Program-made: the position numbers and the translations under genes | The notes under the pieces: generated by a model | Databases searched by the model: none | What the model saw: only the letters and a program-made list of their open reading frames with translations | What the model was told of the DNA's origin: nothing | In this document: piece by piece, positions 46,711 through 55,594 of the stretch | Layout: each line of letters starts with the position of its first letter | How positions within the stretch are numbered: position 1 is the first letter of the stretch | NCBI RefSeq assembly: GCF_001692325.1 | Contig: NZ_LXKN01000009.1 | Coordinates: 1-64,000, forward strand | Reading direction: 5' to 3' | DNA from: Rhizobium sp. AC27/96 | GTDB lineage: Bacteria; Pseudomonadota; Alphaproteobacteria; Rhizobiales; Rhizobiaceae | Length of the DNA: 64,000 nucleotides

Positions 46711-47739
46711 ATGAAGGAAACAGTGCTTGTGACAGGCGGAACCGGTTTCGTTGCCGGTTGGTGCATCGCCGAACTTTTGGGTCGCGGTTATCGTGTGCGC
46801 ACGACGGTGCGTGACTTATCCAGGGAGCCAGCGGTGCGGGCCGCAGTTGCTTCAGTCGCGAAGGATACGACCGACCTGTCCTTCCATGTTGCCGAACTTC
46901 TCGACGATAGCGGCTGGGCGGAAGCGATGGCGGGCTGCGATTATGTGCTGCACGTCGCCTCCCCCTTGAGCGGCGCACCGGCTGGCGATCGTCAGGCCTT
47001 CGTCGCACCGGCGCGGCAGGGTACGCTGCGCGTGCTGAAGGCGGCGGTGGATGCCGGCGTCAAGCGGGTGGTGATGACGTCGGCGGCAGCAACTGCTCGT
47101 CCTCCGCTGCATCTGAACCTTGTCAGCGACGAGACGATGTGGGCCGATCCGTACGATCCGCAGTTCGATGCCTATCGCGTTTCCAAGATCCTGGCGGAGC
47201 GGGAGGCCTGGGAGTTCATGGAGGCCAACGGCGGAGCGACGGAATTTTCCACGGTCCTGCCCGGCGCTGTCTTCGGCCCGATCCTCACGGCCGGCAATCT
47301 GGGCTCAGTGCGGATCATCCGCGACCTGCTGCGCGGCAAGCCCGCATTCGTGCCGCGGCTCGGCTTCTGGGTGGTCGATGTGCGCGATCTCGCCGATCTG
47401 CACGTCCGCGCGATGACGGCGCCGGCAGCTGCCGGTCAGCGCTTCATTGCGGCGGGCGAATTTCTGTGGCTGGAGGAGGTCGCCAAGGCTCTGCGTGACG
47501 GTTTGGGAGCCCGTGGTGCCAAGGCGCCGACGCGGCGGCTGCCGATCTTCCTTGTGAAGCTGCTCGCGCCGTTCCTCAGGGATTTGCGGCCGCTTGCGCC
47601 GCTGATCGGCCGCAAATTCGAGCTCACCTCGCAGAAGGCGCGCGGCATGCTCGGTTTTTCGCCACGGCCTGCCAGGGTGGCGATCGCCGATTGCGCGAAT
47701 AGCCTGTTCGACCACGATCTGGTTCGTGACGAGCGTTAA
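46711..47739 (+). CDS. NAD(P)-dependent aldehyde reductase (dihydroflavonol-reductase-like SDR)
   Basis: A 342-residue extended SDR. V-L-V-T-G-G-T-G-F-V-A-G-W (residues 5-17) is the cofactor site with Ala in place of the third Gly. V-L-H-V-A-S-P-L near 80 and M-T-S-A-A-A-T with Y-R-V-S-K (Tyr-x-x-x-Lys) form the active site. The pattern is that of dihydroflavonol-4-reductase-like aldehyde reductases, common in bacteria for detoxifying aldehydes or methylglyoxal-type ketones. It is divergent from the TetR repressor, which probably responds to the substrate or a related toxic compound. Confidence 0.87.
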   Translation: MKETVLVTGGTGFVAGWCIAELLGRGYRVRTTVRDLSREPAVRAAVASVAKDTTDLSFHVAELLDDSGWAEAMAGCDYVLHVASPLSGAPAGDRQAFVAPARQGTLRVLKAAVDAGVKRVVMTSAAATARPPLHLNLVSDETMWADPYDPQFDAYRVSKILAEREAWEFMEANGGATEFSTVLPGAVFGPILTAGNLGSVRIIRDLLRGKPAFVPRLGFWVVDVRDLADLHVRAMTAPAAAGQRFIAAGEFLWLEEVAKALRDGLGARGAKAPTRRLPIFLVKLLAPFLRDLRPLAPLIGRKFELTSQKARGMLGFSPRPARVAIADCANSLFDHDLVRDER

Positions 47740-47764
47740 TTTTTCTGCTGGGGTGCGGCGAGGA

Positions 47765-48679
47765 TCAGCTCTTGCGGTTCGCCACGAACCGGGCTGTGTC
47801 GATCAGGACATCTGCCTTACCTCCATAGCCGGCTAACAGATCGGCGGCGTCTGCGACGAGCCTTGACAGCGTCGCCTCGGCCCATTCCTGGCCATGCAGG
47901 CCAACGAGTGTCCCCTTGCCGCGGGCGGCATCCTTGCCCGTCGCCTTGCCCATGGTGGCGGCATCGGCCGTCAGGTCGAGCAGGTCGTCGGCAAGCTGGA
48001 AGGCAAGGCCGATCTTTTCGCCGAAAGTCCGCAGGCGTTTGCGGTCTTCTGCCGAGGCACCTGCGATGATGGCGCCGGCCTCGCAGGCAAAGCGGATGAG
48101 CGCGCCGGTCTTCATCGCCTGCAGCGTCGTGATGCCGGATTCGTCGGGTGTTTCTTTCTCTGCGGCGAGGTCGAGTGCCTGGCCGCCGGCCATGCCGCCG
48201 ATGCCGGCTGCGCGCGAAAGGGCCAGAACGAGCGCCATCTTCCGCTCGGGCGGCAGTTCCGTTTCGGGTGCGGCGATGATGTCGAAGGCGTAGGTCAACA
48301 GGCTGTCGCCGGCAAGGATCGCCGTCGCATAGTCGAAGGCGATATGCACGGTCGGCTGGCCGCGACGCAGGTCGTCGTCGTCCATGGCCGGCAGGTCGTC
48401 ATGAACTAGCGAATAGCAATGCACGCATTCGAGCGCGGCGCCCACCCTGAGGGCGGCTTCGGCATTGCCGCCGAGGAGAGCTGCCGATTCCATGACGAGA
48501 AAAGGCCTCAGCCGCTTGCCGCCATTCAGGACGCCATGGCGCATTGCGCTCAGCAGCCTGTTGGGGCGGACGATTTCGTCGTCGAGGCTGACATCGGCCA
48601 GAAGCTGGCTCAACAGGGTTTCGATCCTGCCGGCATTGTCCTTGAGGCGGTGCTCGAATGAGGAATGGGTGCTGTCCAT
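47765..48679 (-). CDS. ispA: Polyprenyl synthetase, farnesyl/geranylgeranyl diphosphate synthase
   Basis: A 304-residue trans-prenyltransferase. The first Asp-rich motif is [13 protein letters not shown] (DDx4D type, near residue 92). The second is F-Q-L-A-D-D-L-L-D (near 232). N-G-G-K-R-L-R-P near 50 binds isopentenyl diphosphate. It condenses C5 units to farnesyl or geranylgeranyl diphosphate for quinone and undecaprenyl synthesis. The start at 48679 gives the family length; the longer frame would run through the divergent mtgA promoter. Confidence 0.9.
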   Translation of the reverse strand: MDSTHSSFEHRLKDNAGRIETLLSQLLADVSLDDEIVRPNRLLSAMRHGVLNGGKRLRPFLVMESAALLGGNAEAALRVGAALECVHCYSLVHDDLPAMDDDDLRRGQPTVHIAFDYATAILAGDSLLTYAFDIIAAPETELPPERKMALVLALSRAAGIGGMAGGQALDLAAEKETPDESGITTLQAMKTGALIRFACEAGAIIAGASAEDRKRLRTFGEKIGLAFQLADDLLDLTADAATMGKATGKDAARGKGTLVGLHGQEWAEATLSRLVADAADLLAGYGGKADVLIDTARFVANRKS

Positions 48680-48842
48680 GGCCGCTGTTTGGCATGAGAG
48701 GCGGTTGCTGGCAACGAGAATTGTCAACAGCCATATGGGGAATCGTGTCGCACTCTGGTCATCGCTTTGCGTAGACGATATGACGAGTGCAGCATCAGAG
48801 CGTTTCCCGGATGCATTGAGAATGCACCGGGATGGAGCGACC

Positions 48843-49607
48843 GTGGACCTCAGGCAATTGGACATATCGACTGATCATGAGGAGGAGGAAGGCGAGGTGC
48901 CGCAACGGTCCTCCCTCTTGGCGCGTTTCAGAGCCCGTCCGCTTTGGCAGCGCATCGTCCTGATCCTGATCGGCGTGTTCCTGCTGCCCTATCTTTTCAT
49001 CGTCCTTTATCTGTTGCCATTCATCCACCCGGTCTCGACGCTGATGCTGGGCGATGCCGTGACCTTCCAGGGATATGATCGCCGCTGGGTTCCGCTCGAC
49101 AATATCGCGCCGGTGCTGGTGAAATCGGTGATGGTTTCCGAGGACGGGCAATTCTGTTTCCATGGCGGCGTCGATTGGGGCGAGATGCGGATGCTCGCGC
49201 AGGAGACATTGCGCGGCAAATCCACACGCGGCGGCAGCACGATCCCGATGCAGACGGTGAAGAACCTGTTTCTGTGGAACAGCCGTTCCTTCGTGCGCAA
49301 GACGCTGGAGCTGCCGCTGGCGGTCTCCGCTTCCGCCGTCTGGTCGAAGCGGCGGATGATGGAGATCTATCTCAATGTCGCCGAATGGGGCCCGGGCATC
49401 TACGGCATAGAGGCGGCGGCGCGCTATCATTTCAAGGTGCCGGCTTCCAAGCTTACGGGGCGTCAGGCAGCCCTTCTCGCGGTATCGCTGCCAAACCCGA
49501 TCGATCGCGTGGCCAGCAAGCCGGGGCGCGGGCTCAGCCAGCTCGCCTCGCTCATCCAGCGCCGCGCGCGAAATGCCGATGCATATATCAAATGCCTTTA
49601 TGACTGA
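48843..49607 (+). CDS. mtgA: Monofunctional peptidoglycan glycosyltransferase
   Basis: A 254-residue type II membrane protein with one membrane anchor at residues ~40-62 and a GT51 domain outside. Motifs are [15 protein letters not shown] (catalytic Glu), [16 protein letters not shown] and [25 protein letters not shown]. It polymerises lipid II into glycan strands. GTG 48843 follows GGAG at six bases; ATGs at 48780 and 48822 in frame are possible. It is divergent from ispA, whose products feed the lipid carrier. Confidence 0.9.
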   Translation: MDLRQLDISTDHEEEEGEVPQRSSLLARFRARPLWQRIVLILIGVFLLPYLFIVLYLLPFIHPVSTLMLGDAVTFQGYDRRWVPLDNIAPVLVKSVMVSEDGQFCFHGGVDWGEMRMLAQETLRGKSTRGGSTIPMQTVKNLFLWNSRSFVRKTLELPLAVSASAVWSKRRMMEIYLNVAEWGPGIYGIEAAARYHFKVPASKLTGRQAALLAVSLPNPIDRVASKPGRGLSQLASLIQRRARNADAYIKCLYD

Positions 49608-49701
49608 GATCAGAACTTGTCGTTCGATCGGTTGAGCGTCATCTGGCATTCTTGCTCGTAACGTAAGGGCGGTGCATCTGCCAACGACGATCGGACATGC
49701 C

Positions 49702-50424
49702 ATGGACTTCTCCGCCTTTTCCCCCGAATTGCTGCAATATGCCAAGAGCCTGCATCCGCAGCCCCCGCGCCATCTCGGCACGCGCTACGATCTCTCCGGC
49801 ATCTTCCAGCCCGAGCCCGGCAACACGGTCGTCTGCCATCTGCCTGAGGGCTCGCAGACGCAGCGTGCGGTGGTCTCGGCGCGGCAGAAGTACCTGGCGA
49901 TGCCGGAAGCCCGGCAATTCGCCTTCACGCCGGTCTCCAGCCTGCATATGACCCTGTTCCAGGGGATCATCGAATATCGGCGCACGCGGCCTTTCTGGCC
50001 TGCGGATCTGGCGCTCGATACGCCGATCGACGAGATGACCGGCATCATGGGCGAACGCCTGAAGGCCTTCTCCATGCGCGATCCGTTCAAGGTGGCGGTG
50101 ATAAAGGCGCGGCCCAGCGGCCTTCTGGTCGAGGGCGCGACCGAGGCGGACCGCGAGACCATGCGGGAATGGCGCAATTCGCTGGCCGATCTCCTTGGCT
50201 ATCGCCACCCCGATCACGAAACCTATGCCTTTCACATCACCTTCACTTATGTCATCGAGCGTCTCGCGGACGAGGCGCTGCCGCGCTGGCAAGCGATGTT
50301 GGACGATGTAGCGGCCGAGTTGCGCGCCGAAGTACCCGTTCTGGAACTGCGGCCGCCGGCCTTCTGCTCGTTCGAGGACATGAACCATTTCGAGGAACTG
50401 CGCGTCTTCGAATTCGGGAGCTAA
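49702..50424 (+). CDS. DUF1868 protein, 2H phosphoesterase-like
   Basis: A 240-residue soluble protein with two H-x-T/S-like motifs, L-H-M-T-L-F-Q near residue 90 and F-H-I-T-F-T-Y near residue 175. This is the arrangement of the 2H phosphoesterase / RNA-ligase-like fold; DUF1868 is a branch of it. R-Y-D-L-S-G-I-F and P-G-N-T-V-V-C-H-L near the start also fit. The ATG at 49702 was chosen; a GTG at 49672 is an alternative. It is followed 16 bp later by a GST gene, probably in one operon. Cyclic-phosphate or 2'-5' linkages are likely substrates by family only. Confidence 0.78.
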   Translation: MDFSAFSPELLQYAKSLHPQPPRHLGTRYDLSGIFQPEPGNTVVCHLPEGSQTQRAVVSARQKYLAMPEARQFAFTPVSSLHMTLFQGIIEYRRTRPFWPADLALDTPIDEMTGIMGERLKAFSMRDPFKVAVIKARPSGLLVEGATEADRETMREWRNSLADLLGYRHPDHETYAFHITFTYVIERLADEALPRWQAMLDDVAAELRAEVPVLELRPPAFCSFEDMNHFEELRVFEFGS

Positions 50425-50440
50425 CAAGGGAATAGGGATC

Positions 50441-51088
50441 ATGGACAAGCTAACCCTCTACATCGGCAACAAGAACTATTCCTCCTGGTCGTTTCGGCCA
50501 TGGATCGCGCTCGAGGGCTGCGGCATCGCCTTCGATGAAGTCCTGATCCCCTTCGATTTTCCGGCCGGCAATCCCAATATTCGCGCGGTTTCGCCGACGG
50601 GAAGGGTGCCGATGCTGGTGCATGGTGGCTTCAAGGTGTGGGAATCGCTTGCCATCATCGAATATGCGGCCGAACTCTTTCCCGACGCCGGGCTTCTGCC
50701 TGACGATCGGCAGTCGCGGGCGCTGGCGCGATCCTACAGCATGGAGATACTTTCGGGTTTCCACGCCCTGCGCAACACCTGCCCGATGAACATGCGGCGT
50801 CCGGTGAGCCGTCCCGATCTGTCCGATGGCCTCATGAATGACGTGGCGCGCATCGAGACGATCTGGCGTGAAGCGCGCTCGCGTTCCGGCGGTCCTTTTC
50901 TGTTCGGGGCCTTTTCCGGGGCTGATGCGATGTATGCTCCGGTCGTCAGCCGCTTCGAGCGGTACGACATTCCTGTATCCGCCGACACGCGGGACTATAT
51001 GGACGTGATGAAAGCGTCGCCTGCCTGGAGGAAATGGGAGGAGGCCGCGCTGAAGGAAACATGGATCGTGCCGGAGGACGAGGCGTGA
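50441..51088 (+). CDS. Glutathione S-transferase family protein
   Basis: A 215-residue GST-fold protein. The N-terminal thioredoxin-like domain (residues 1-80) has L-T-L-Y-I-G-N-K-N-Y-S-S-W-S-F-R-P-W with Ser/Tyr in the catalytic region. The glutathione-binding G-R-V-P-M-L-V-H-G-G and W-E-S-L-A-I-I-E-Y motifs follow. The all-helical C-terminal domain ends W-x-x-W-E-x-A-A. A GGGAATAGGG site precedes ATG. It lies 16 bp after the DUF1868 gene. Substrate and activity are not determined. Confidence 0.88.
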   Translation: MDKLTLYIGNKNYSSWSFRPWIALEGCGIAFDEVLIPFDFPAGNPNIRAVSPTGRVPMLVHGGFKVWESLAIIEYAAELFPDAGLLPDDRQSRALARSYSMEILSGFHALRNTCPMNMRRPVSRPDLSDGLMNDVARIETIWREARSRSGGPFLFGAFSGADAMYAPVVSRFERYDIPVSADTRDYMDVMKASPAWRKWEEAALKETWIVPEDEA

Positions 51089-51268
51089 CCCGCTGATTCG
51101 ATCCTGATAGGGTTGAATCGGGCGCGGCAGGCAAAAAATGCTGAGAGGGACTGGTCAAAGCCCGATAAGTCATGTACAAGCCCGGCCAAATTCCGAAATT
51201 GATGCATGTCTGTTTCGGCCGCCTGGCTGGCCGCTGATATGTTTCGTCCGCAAAGTGGAGTAACGAAA

Positions 51269-51454
51269 ATGGCTGTACCGAAGAGAAAAACAAGCCCGTC
51301 CAAGCGCGGTATGCGCCGTTCGGCTGATGCGCTGAAGGCTTCGACCTATGTTGAAGACAAGAACTCCGGCGAACTGCGTCGCCCGCATCACATCGACCTG
51401 AAGACCGGCATGTATCGCGGCCGTCAGGTTCTGACGCCGAAGGAAAGCGCATAA
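51269..51454 (+). CDS. rpmF: 50S ribosomal protein L32
   Basis: A 61-residue ribosomal protein with [18 protein letters not shown] at the start, the unmistakable L32 signature. It has no zinc-binding Cys pairs and belongs to the Cys-free L32 type common in alphaproteobacteria. ATG 51269 has GGAG eight bases upstream. It is monocistronic, ending in a strong intrinsic terminator 28 bp downstream. Confidence 0.97.
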   Translation: MAVPKRKTSPSKRGMRRSADALKASTYVEDKNSGELRRPHHIDLKTGMYRGRQVLTPKESA

Positions 51455-51481
51455 TTTCTGCGCTGCCTTGATGGCATGAAT

Positions 51482-51512
51482 AAAAAAGGCTGGCGGTTCG
51501 CCGGCCTTTTTT
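51482..51512 (+). terminator. Intrinsic terminator of rpmF
   Basis: AAAAAAGGCTGGCGG and its near-complement CCGGCCTTTTTT around a TTCG-type loop, an efficient bidirectional terminator shape. Confidence 0.88.
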
Positions 51513-51570
51513 GTTTCGATGGGGTCTTATGGTGGGTGAAAAGCGGCCTGTTCGTGTGCCGCACCTTTGA

Positions 51571-51762
51571 TACCCCCCTCTGTCACTTTCGTGACATCTC
51601 CCCCACAAGGGGGGAGATCGTTGGGAGTTTGCGGCTCGTTACCCGTGATGCAATAGGCTGTACTTTCAGCGGATTCGATATTCGATTGAGGTAAAGGGCG
51701 CCTGCGAGCCACCAATCTCCCCCCTTGTGGGGGAGATGTCACGTTAGTGACAGAGGGGGGTG
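51571..51762. repeat. 54-bp inverted repeat pair around 84 bp
   Basis: The left arm 51571-51624 and right arm 51709-51762 are reverse complements at about 49 of 54 positions. Each arm itself contains two small palindromes: TGTCAC..GTGACA, and a C-run hairpin CTCCCCC-ACAAG-type. The 84-bp centre has no gene. The unit looks like a dispersed rhizobial palindromic element present twice head to head. It sits between the rpmF terminator and the end of phaR. Confidence 0.75.
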
Positions 51763-51794
51763 AACACTCTCCGCAAATTCAAGGCTGCCTTATC

Positions 51795-52367
51795 TCAAAG
51801 GCTATCCAGCTTGCTCTGCATGGCGCGGAGCTGTTCCTTGAGTTCGTCGATATCCTTGGCCTCGGCCTTGCGGCTTTCCTTTGCCGGCGGCTTCATGAAG
51901 GGCGAAAACATCTGCATCGCCTGCTGGAACATCTCGGTGTTGCGGCGAACCTGTTCCTCGACCATCTGGATCGGCAGCTGCAGATTCTTGCCGAGCGGCG
52001 TCTCGCCGAAGGCCCGGTTCATCTGCTCGCGCATCTGCACCTGCTGCTCGGTGAAGGCACGCATGGAATGTTCGAGAAAACTCGGTACGACCATCTGCAT
52101 CTGATCGCCGTAAAAGCCGATCAGCTGCCGGAGAAAGGGAATCGGCAATAGCGTGTTGCCGGTCTTCGATTCCTGTTCGAAAATGATCTGCGTCAGGACC
52201 GAATGCGTAATATCCTCGCCGCTCTTGGCGTCCTGGACGGTAAACTCCTCACCCTTCTTGACCATCTCCGCCAAGTCGTCCAGCGTCACGTATGTGCTGG
52301 TGCCAGTGTTGTATAGGCGGCGATTGGCATATTTCTTGATTACGATCTGGCCCTCATTCTTTGCCAT
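51795..52367 (-). CDS. phaR: PHB synthesis repressor PhaR
   Basis: A 190-residue regulator (AniA/PhaR). Residues 8-65, V-I-K-K-Y-A-N-R-R-L-Y-N-T-G-T-S-T-Y-V-T-L-D-D-L, form the PHB/PHA accumulation DNA-binding domain. A second domain containing L-P-I-P-F-L-R-Q-L-I-G-F-Y-G-D-Q-M-Q binds granule or polymer. The tail is Lys/Glu-rich coiled coil. ATG 52367 follows AGGAGA; the frame to 52439 is not family sequence. It is divergent from phbA. The family represses phasin and PHB genes until polymer titrates it away, linking carbon excess to storage. Confidence 0.93.
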   Translation of the reverse strand: MAKNEGQIVIKKYANRRLYNTGTSTYVTLDDLAEMVKKGEEFTVQDAKSGEDITHSVLTQIIFEQESKTGNTLLPIPFLRQLIGFYGDQMQMVVPSFLEHSMRAFTEQQVQMREQMNRAFGETPLGKNLQLPIQMVEEQVRRNTEMFQQAMQMFSPFMKPPAKESRKAEAKDIDELKEQLRAMQSKLDSL

Positions 52368-52482
52368 TATCAGTCTCCTGGCCCCGTCTGATTGTATGGA
52401 ATATTCCTCCACCCCCGAGTGTAGACGCAAAAGAAGCATGGTGACAATCGCTTTGTGCGATGCGGCAAGCCCTTTCCTTTGA

Positions 52483-52501
52483 TTGCATTTCCTGCAGGCA
52501 A
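52483..52501. promoter_or_regulatory. Possible PhaR/autoregulatory site between phaR and phbA
   Basis: A TGC-rich partly palindromic sequence, TTGC-N11-GCAA containing CCTGCAGG, lies in the 241-bp divergent gap. PhaR proteins are known to bind TGC-rich sites. This is only a resemblance. Confidence 0.25.
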
Positions 52502-52608
52502 TGACGGCTTCGTGAAATCTGCGCGGGGGAAATTCTTGCTGTTTGACTCCGGCGCAAAGCTTTGACAGTTTCGCCTCATATACACGTTCATTTTATGAGG
52601 AGGCTTCC

Positions 52609-53790
52609 ATGAGCAGTTCATCCATCGTCGTCGCCAGCGCGGCTCGTACCGCCGTCGGCTCCTTCAACGGCGCGTTTGCGACCGTTCCCGCTCATGAGCT
52701 CGGCGCAGCTGCCATCAAGGGCGTGCTGGAGCGTGCAGGCGTCGATGCCAAGGAAGTCGACGAAGTGATCCTCGGCCAGGTTCTGCAGGCAGGCGAAGGG
52801 CAGAATCCTGCCCGTCAGGCCGCGATGAAGGCCGGTATTCCGCAGGAAGCGACCGCCTGGGCTGTCAACCAGCTTTGCGGCTCTGGCCTTCGCGCCGTAG
52901 CACTCGGCATGCAGCAGATCGCGTCGGGAGACGCAAGGATCATCGTCGCCGGCGGCCAGGAATCCATGTCGATGGCCCCGCATGCCGCCCACCTTCGCGC
53001 CGGCACCAAGATGGGCGACATGAAAATGGTCGACACCATGATCAAGGACGGCCTGATGGATGCCTTCCACGGCTATCACATGGGCATCACGGCCGAAAAT
53101 GTCGCGCGCCAGTGGCAGCTCTCGCGTGAGGACCAGGACCAGTTTGCCGTTTCCTCGCAGAACAAGGCCGAGGCCGCGCAGAAGGCCGGGCGTTTCAAGG
53201 ATGAGATCGTTCCCTTCACCATTCAGTCGCGCAAGGGCGACGTCATCGTCGATGCCGACGAATATATCCGTCACGGTGCGACGCTGGACGGCATGGTCAA
53301 GCTCCGGCCGGCCTTCGACAAGGAAGGCACCGTGACTGCCGGTAACGCGTCGGGCCTGAACGATGGCGCCGCCGCGGCGCTGCTGATGACTGAAGCCGAA
53401 GCCTCGCGCCGCGGCATCCAGCCGCTCGCCCGTATCGCCTCCTGGGCGACCGCCGGCGTCGATCCGCAGATCATGGGCACTGGCCCGATCCCGGCGTCCC
53501 GCAAGGCATTGGAAAAGGCAGGCTGGTCGGTAAGCGATCTCGATCTTGTCGAGGCCAATGAAGCCTTCGCCGCTCAGGCGTGCGCCGTCAACAAGGACCT
53601 CGGCTGGGATACGTCGATCGTCAACGTCAATGGCGGTGCGATCGCCATCGGCCATCCGATCGGCGCTTCCGGCGCGCGTATCCTCAACACGCTGCTGTTC
53701 GAAATGAAGCGCCGTGGCGCCCGCAAGGGTCTGGCGACGCTGTGCATCGGCGGCGGCATGGGCGTTGCCATGTGCCTTGAGGCGCTCTGA
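52609..53790 (+). CDS. phbA: Acetyl-CoA acetyltransferase (beta-ketothiolase)
   Basis: A 393-residue thiolase condensing two acetyl-CoA to acetoacetyl-CoA, first step of PHB synthesis. The nucleophile is Cys 90 in [21 protein letters not shown] carries the catalytic His, and C-I-G-G-G-M-G-V-A the second Cys. N-E-A-F-A-A-Q is also conserved. ATG 52609 follows GAGGAGG; 22 in-frame codons upstream are rejected. It is followed 99 bp later by phbB across a hairpin. Confidence 0.95.
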   Translation: MSSSSIVVASAARTAVGSFNGAFATVPAHELGAAAIKGVLERAGVDAKEVDEVILGQVLQAGEGQNPARQAAMKAGIPQEATAWAVNQLCGSGLRAVALGMQQIASGDARIIVAGGQESMSMAPHAAHLRAGTKMGDMKMVDTMIKDGLMDAFHGYHMGITAENVARQWQLSREDQDQFAVSSQNKAEAAQKAGRFKDEIVPFTIQSRKGDVIVDADEYIRHGATLDGMVKLRPAFDKEGTVTAGNASGLNDGAAAALLMTEAEASRRGIQPLARIASWATAGVDPQIMGTGPIPASRKALEKAGWSVSDLDLVEANEAFAAQACAVNKDLGWDTSIVNVNGGAIAIGHPIGASGARILNTLLFEMKRRGARKGLATLCIGGGMGVAMCLEAL

Positions 53791-53837
53791 CGCGTTTTGA
53801 GCAGGGTTTTCCAGAAGAAGTGATGAAGGCGGAGCGG

Positions 53838-53869
53838 GCGACCTGACGATCGGTCGTCCCGCCTCCGTA
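53838..53869 (+). promoter_or_regulatory. Intercistronic hairpin between phbA and phbB
   Basis: GCGGGCGACC pairs with GGTCGTCCCGC with a single bulge around an eight-base loop. No T-run follows, so it may stabilise the phbA end of a phbAB message rather than terminate. Confidence 0.5.
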
Positions 53870-53889
53870 GCAACAAAGGGGAGTGGCAC

Positions 53890-54615
53890 ATGAGCAGAGT
53901 GGCATTGGTAACCGGGGGTACGCGCGGCATCGGAGCAGCGATTTCGATGGCGTTCCGTAATGCGGGCTACAAGGTGGCGGCGACTTATGCCGGTAATGAG
54001 GAAAAGGCGCGCGCTTTCCATGAGGTCACCGGCATCGCCGTCTACAAATGGGACGTGACCGACTACGAGGCTTGCGGCAAGGGCATCGCCAAGGTCGAGC
54101 ATGATCTCGGCCATGTCGACGTCCTGATCAACAATGCCGGCATTACCCGTGACGCCATGTTCCACAAGATGACGCCGCAGCAATGGCACGAAGTCATCAA
54201 CACCAATCTCACCGGCCTGTTCAACATGACGCATCATGTCTGGCAGGGCATGCGCGACCGCAGCTTCGGCCGTGTCGTCAACATCTCCTCGATCAATGGT
54301 CAGAAGGGGCAGATGGGGCAGGCAAACTATTCCGCCGCCAAGGCCGGAGACCTCGGCTTTACCAAGGCGCTTGCACAGGAAGGGGCAGCCAAGAACATCA
54401 CGGTCAACGCCATTTGCCCCGGCTATATCGGTACGGAAATGGTGCTGGCGGTGCCGGAAAAGGTGCTTAACGAGCGGATCATTCCGCAAATTCCCGTGGG
54501 ACGCCTAGGCGAGCCGGAGGAAATCGCCCGCATCGCGGTCTTCCTCGCCGGCGACGATGCCGGTTTCATCACGGGGTCGACGATATCGGCCAATGGCGGG
54601 CAGTTCTTCGCCTGA
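53890..54615 (+). CDS. phbB: Acetoacetyl-CoA reductase
   Basis: A 241-residue SDR that reduces acetoacetyl-CoA to (R)-3-hydroxybutyryl-CoA with NADPH, second step of PHB synthesis. T-G-G-T-R-G-I-G-A-A-I-S (residues 8-19) binds cofactor, and N-N-A-G-I-T-R-D is near 88. The catalytic Ser is in I-S-S-I-N-G-Q-K-G-Q and Y-S-A-A-K gives Tyr/Lys near 150. AAAGGGGAG lies before ATG. Its product is polymerised by a PHB synthase located elsewhere. Confidence 0.95.
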   Translation: MSRVALVTGGTRGIGAAISMAFRNAGYKVAATYAGNEEKARAFHEVTGIAVYKWDVTDYEACGKGIAKVEHDLGHVDVLINNAGITRDAMFHKMTPQQWHEVINTNLTGLFNMTHHVWQGMRDRSFGRVVNISSINGQKGQMGQANYSAAKAGDLGFTKALAQEGAAKNITVNAICPGYIGTEMVLAVPEKVLNERIIPQIPVGRLGEPEEIARIAVFLAGDDAGFITGSTISANGGQFFA

Positions 54616-54661
54616 GCCAATCGTCCTGTTGATGTTGGGGATTGCCGGGTCAGCCCGGCAA

Positions 54662-54835
54662 TCATCCGTGGCTTGAACCGGCCGACTGCCGTTGTCGTGG
54701 CTTGAACTCCAGGATGACGGCTTCCACCGTCATTCGCCGCTTTTGCCTGAAGCGGGATCTCGCGGCGTAGGCGAGCGCGTAAAAGGTGGTGCCGACGAGC
54801 ACGATCGCTGCAATGCTTGCGATGATTGCGGCCAT
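54662..54835 (-). CDS. Small single-pass membrane protein (57 residues)
   Basis: Starts at ATG 54835 with AAGGAA six bases upstream. Residues 3-24 form a hydrophobic membrane segment (M-A-A-I-I-A-S-I-A-A-I-V-L-V-G), followed by a strongly basic tail (R-S-R-F-R-Q-K-R-R). The N terminus should thus lie outside and the tail in the cytoplasm, or the segment may act as an uncleaved signal anchor. It is the last of three minus-strand small genes. No family recognised. Confidence 0.55.
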   Translation of the reverse strand: MAAIIASIAAIVLVGTTFYALAYAARSRFRQKRRMTVEAVILEFKPRQRQSAGSSHG

Positions 54836-54938
54836 GATGCCGTTCCTTTCTCAAAACACTGCTTTCTTCCCGCAGCCTTTGGCTGCGAGAAGACCATTGT
54901 CTCTCTGGAATTATCGTCCGGCGCGCAGAGCCTGAAGG

Positions 54939-54970
54939 TCATGACCGACCGTTAGGCCGATCGGTCATGA
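54939..54970 (-). terminator. Hairpin between the lipoprotein and the 57-residue gene
   Basis: A 10-bp perfect stem TCATGACCGA / TCGGTCATGA with a 12-base loop, eleven bases past the lipoprotein stop. There is no T-run, so termination would be partial at best. Confidence 0.4.
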
Positions 54971-54980
54971 GACATCGGTG

Positions 54981-55235
54981 TTAGCGGCAACGAGCCTCAT
55001 AGCGATTGCCGTAGCGGTCGCGATAGATGCAATAGCCGCGGCGATCTTCCGAGCGACCGATAAGGTTGCCGACGAGGCCGCCGGCGACTGCGCCGACTGC
55101 CGCGCCACCCCAGCTGTGCGTGGCAACGCCGCCGATCAGGGCGCCGGTACCGGCGCCGATTGCGGTGCCTTTTTCGGTGGATGTGCAAGACGCCAGCGCG
55201 CCGACGAGGGCAATCGCGACGATGATCTTCTTCAT
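54981..55235 (-). CDS. Small glycine-zipper lipoprotein
   Basis: An 84-residue protein with a lipoprotein signal: hydrophobic segment then L-A-S-C lipobox, Cys at residue 17. The mature part has a glycine-zipper repeat, G-A-G-T-G-A-L-I-G-G-V-A-T and G-A-A-V-G-A-V-A-G-G-L-V-G-N-L-I-G, that inserts in membranes, then an Arg/Tyr-rich tail with a Cys pair. GGGAGC precedes ATG 55235. It follows the DUF3309 gene by 47 bp on the same strand. Such 17-kDa-antigen-like lipoproteins sit in the outer membrane and are often stress-induced; the exact role is unknown. Confidence 0.8.
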   Translation of the reverse strand: MKKIIVAIALVGALASCTSTEKGTAIGAGTGALIGGVATHSWGGAAVGAVAGGLVGNLIGRSEDRRGYCIYRDRYGNRYEARCR

Positions 55236-55282
55236 GATGTTAGCTCCCTGGTGTTGTGAGGTTTTCAGTAATCATCTGCGGA

Positions 55283-55438
55283 TCAGATCCGCCCCATCAA
55301 TAGCAGAATGAGGACAATGACGAGAACAAGCCCGAGACCGCCCGACGGACCGTAGCCCCAAGACCGGCTGTAACCCCAGCTCGGAAACGCGCCGACCAGC
55401 AGCAGAATCAGTATCACGAGTAATACCGTACCAAGCAT
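55283..55438 (-). CDS. DUF3309 family small membrane protein
   Basis: A 51-residue protein, M-L-G-T-V-L-L-V-I-L-I-L-L-L-V-G-A-F-P-S-W, a middle S-R-S-W-G-Y-G-P-S-G-G-L-G, then a second hydrophobic run ending L-L-L-M-G-R-I. This is the DUF3309 pattern: two membrane segments with a short Trp/Tyr/Gly loop. GGAGGAG precedes ATG 55438. An EcfG-like promoter lies upstream at 55594-55570. These proteins are frequent in general stress regulons of alphaproteobacteria; no molecular function is known. Confidence 0.85.
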   Translation of the reverse strand: MLGTVLLVILILLLVGAFPSWGYSRSWGYGPSGGLGLVLVIVLILLLMGRI

Positions 55439-55569
55439 TATGTGTCTCCTCCATGTCCGTCGCCGGAATATCCCCGGCAGCGTTGCCGCGTCCGGATATA
55501 TGCTCCAGCGCCTCCGCCTTAATCTGTTCGATGCGAACGAGCGGAGTTCCTTGCATTTCTGATCGTAGA

Positions 55570-55594
55570 AACTTGTTTCGCCGAAAATTGTTCC
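55570..55594 (-). promoter_or_regulatory. EcfG/RpoE2-like promoter of the small-gene cluster
   Basis: On the minus strand GGAAC (55594-55590), 17 bases, then GTTTC (GTT at 55572-55570). This agrees with the general-stress sigma consensus GGAAC-N18/19-TT. Transcription would start about 125 bp before the DUF3309 gene. Confidence 0.45.
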
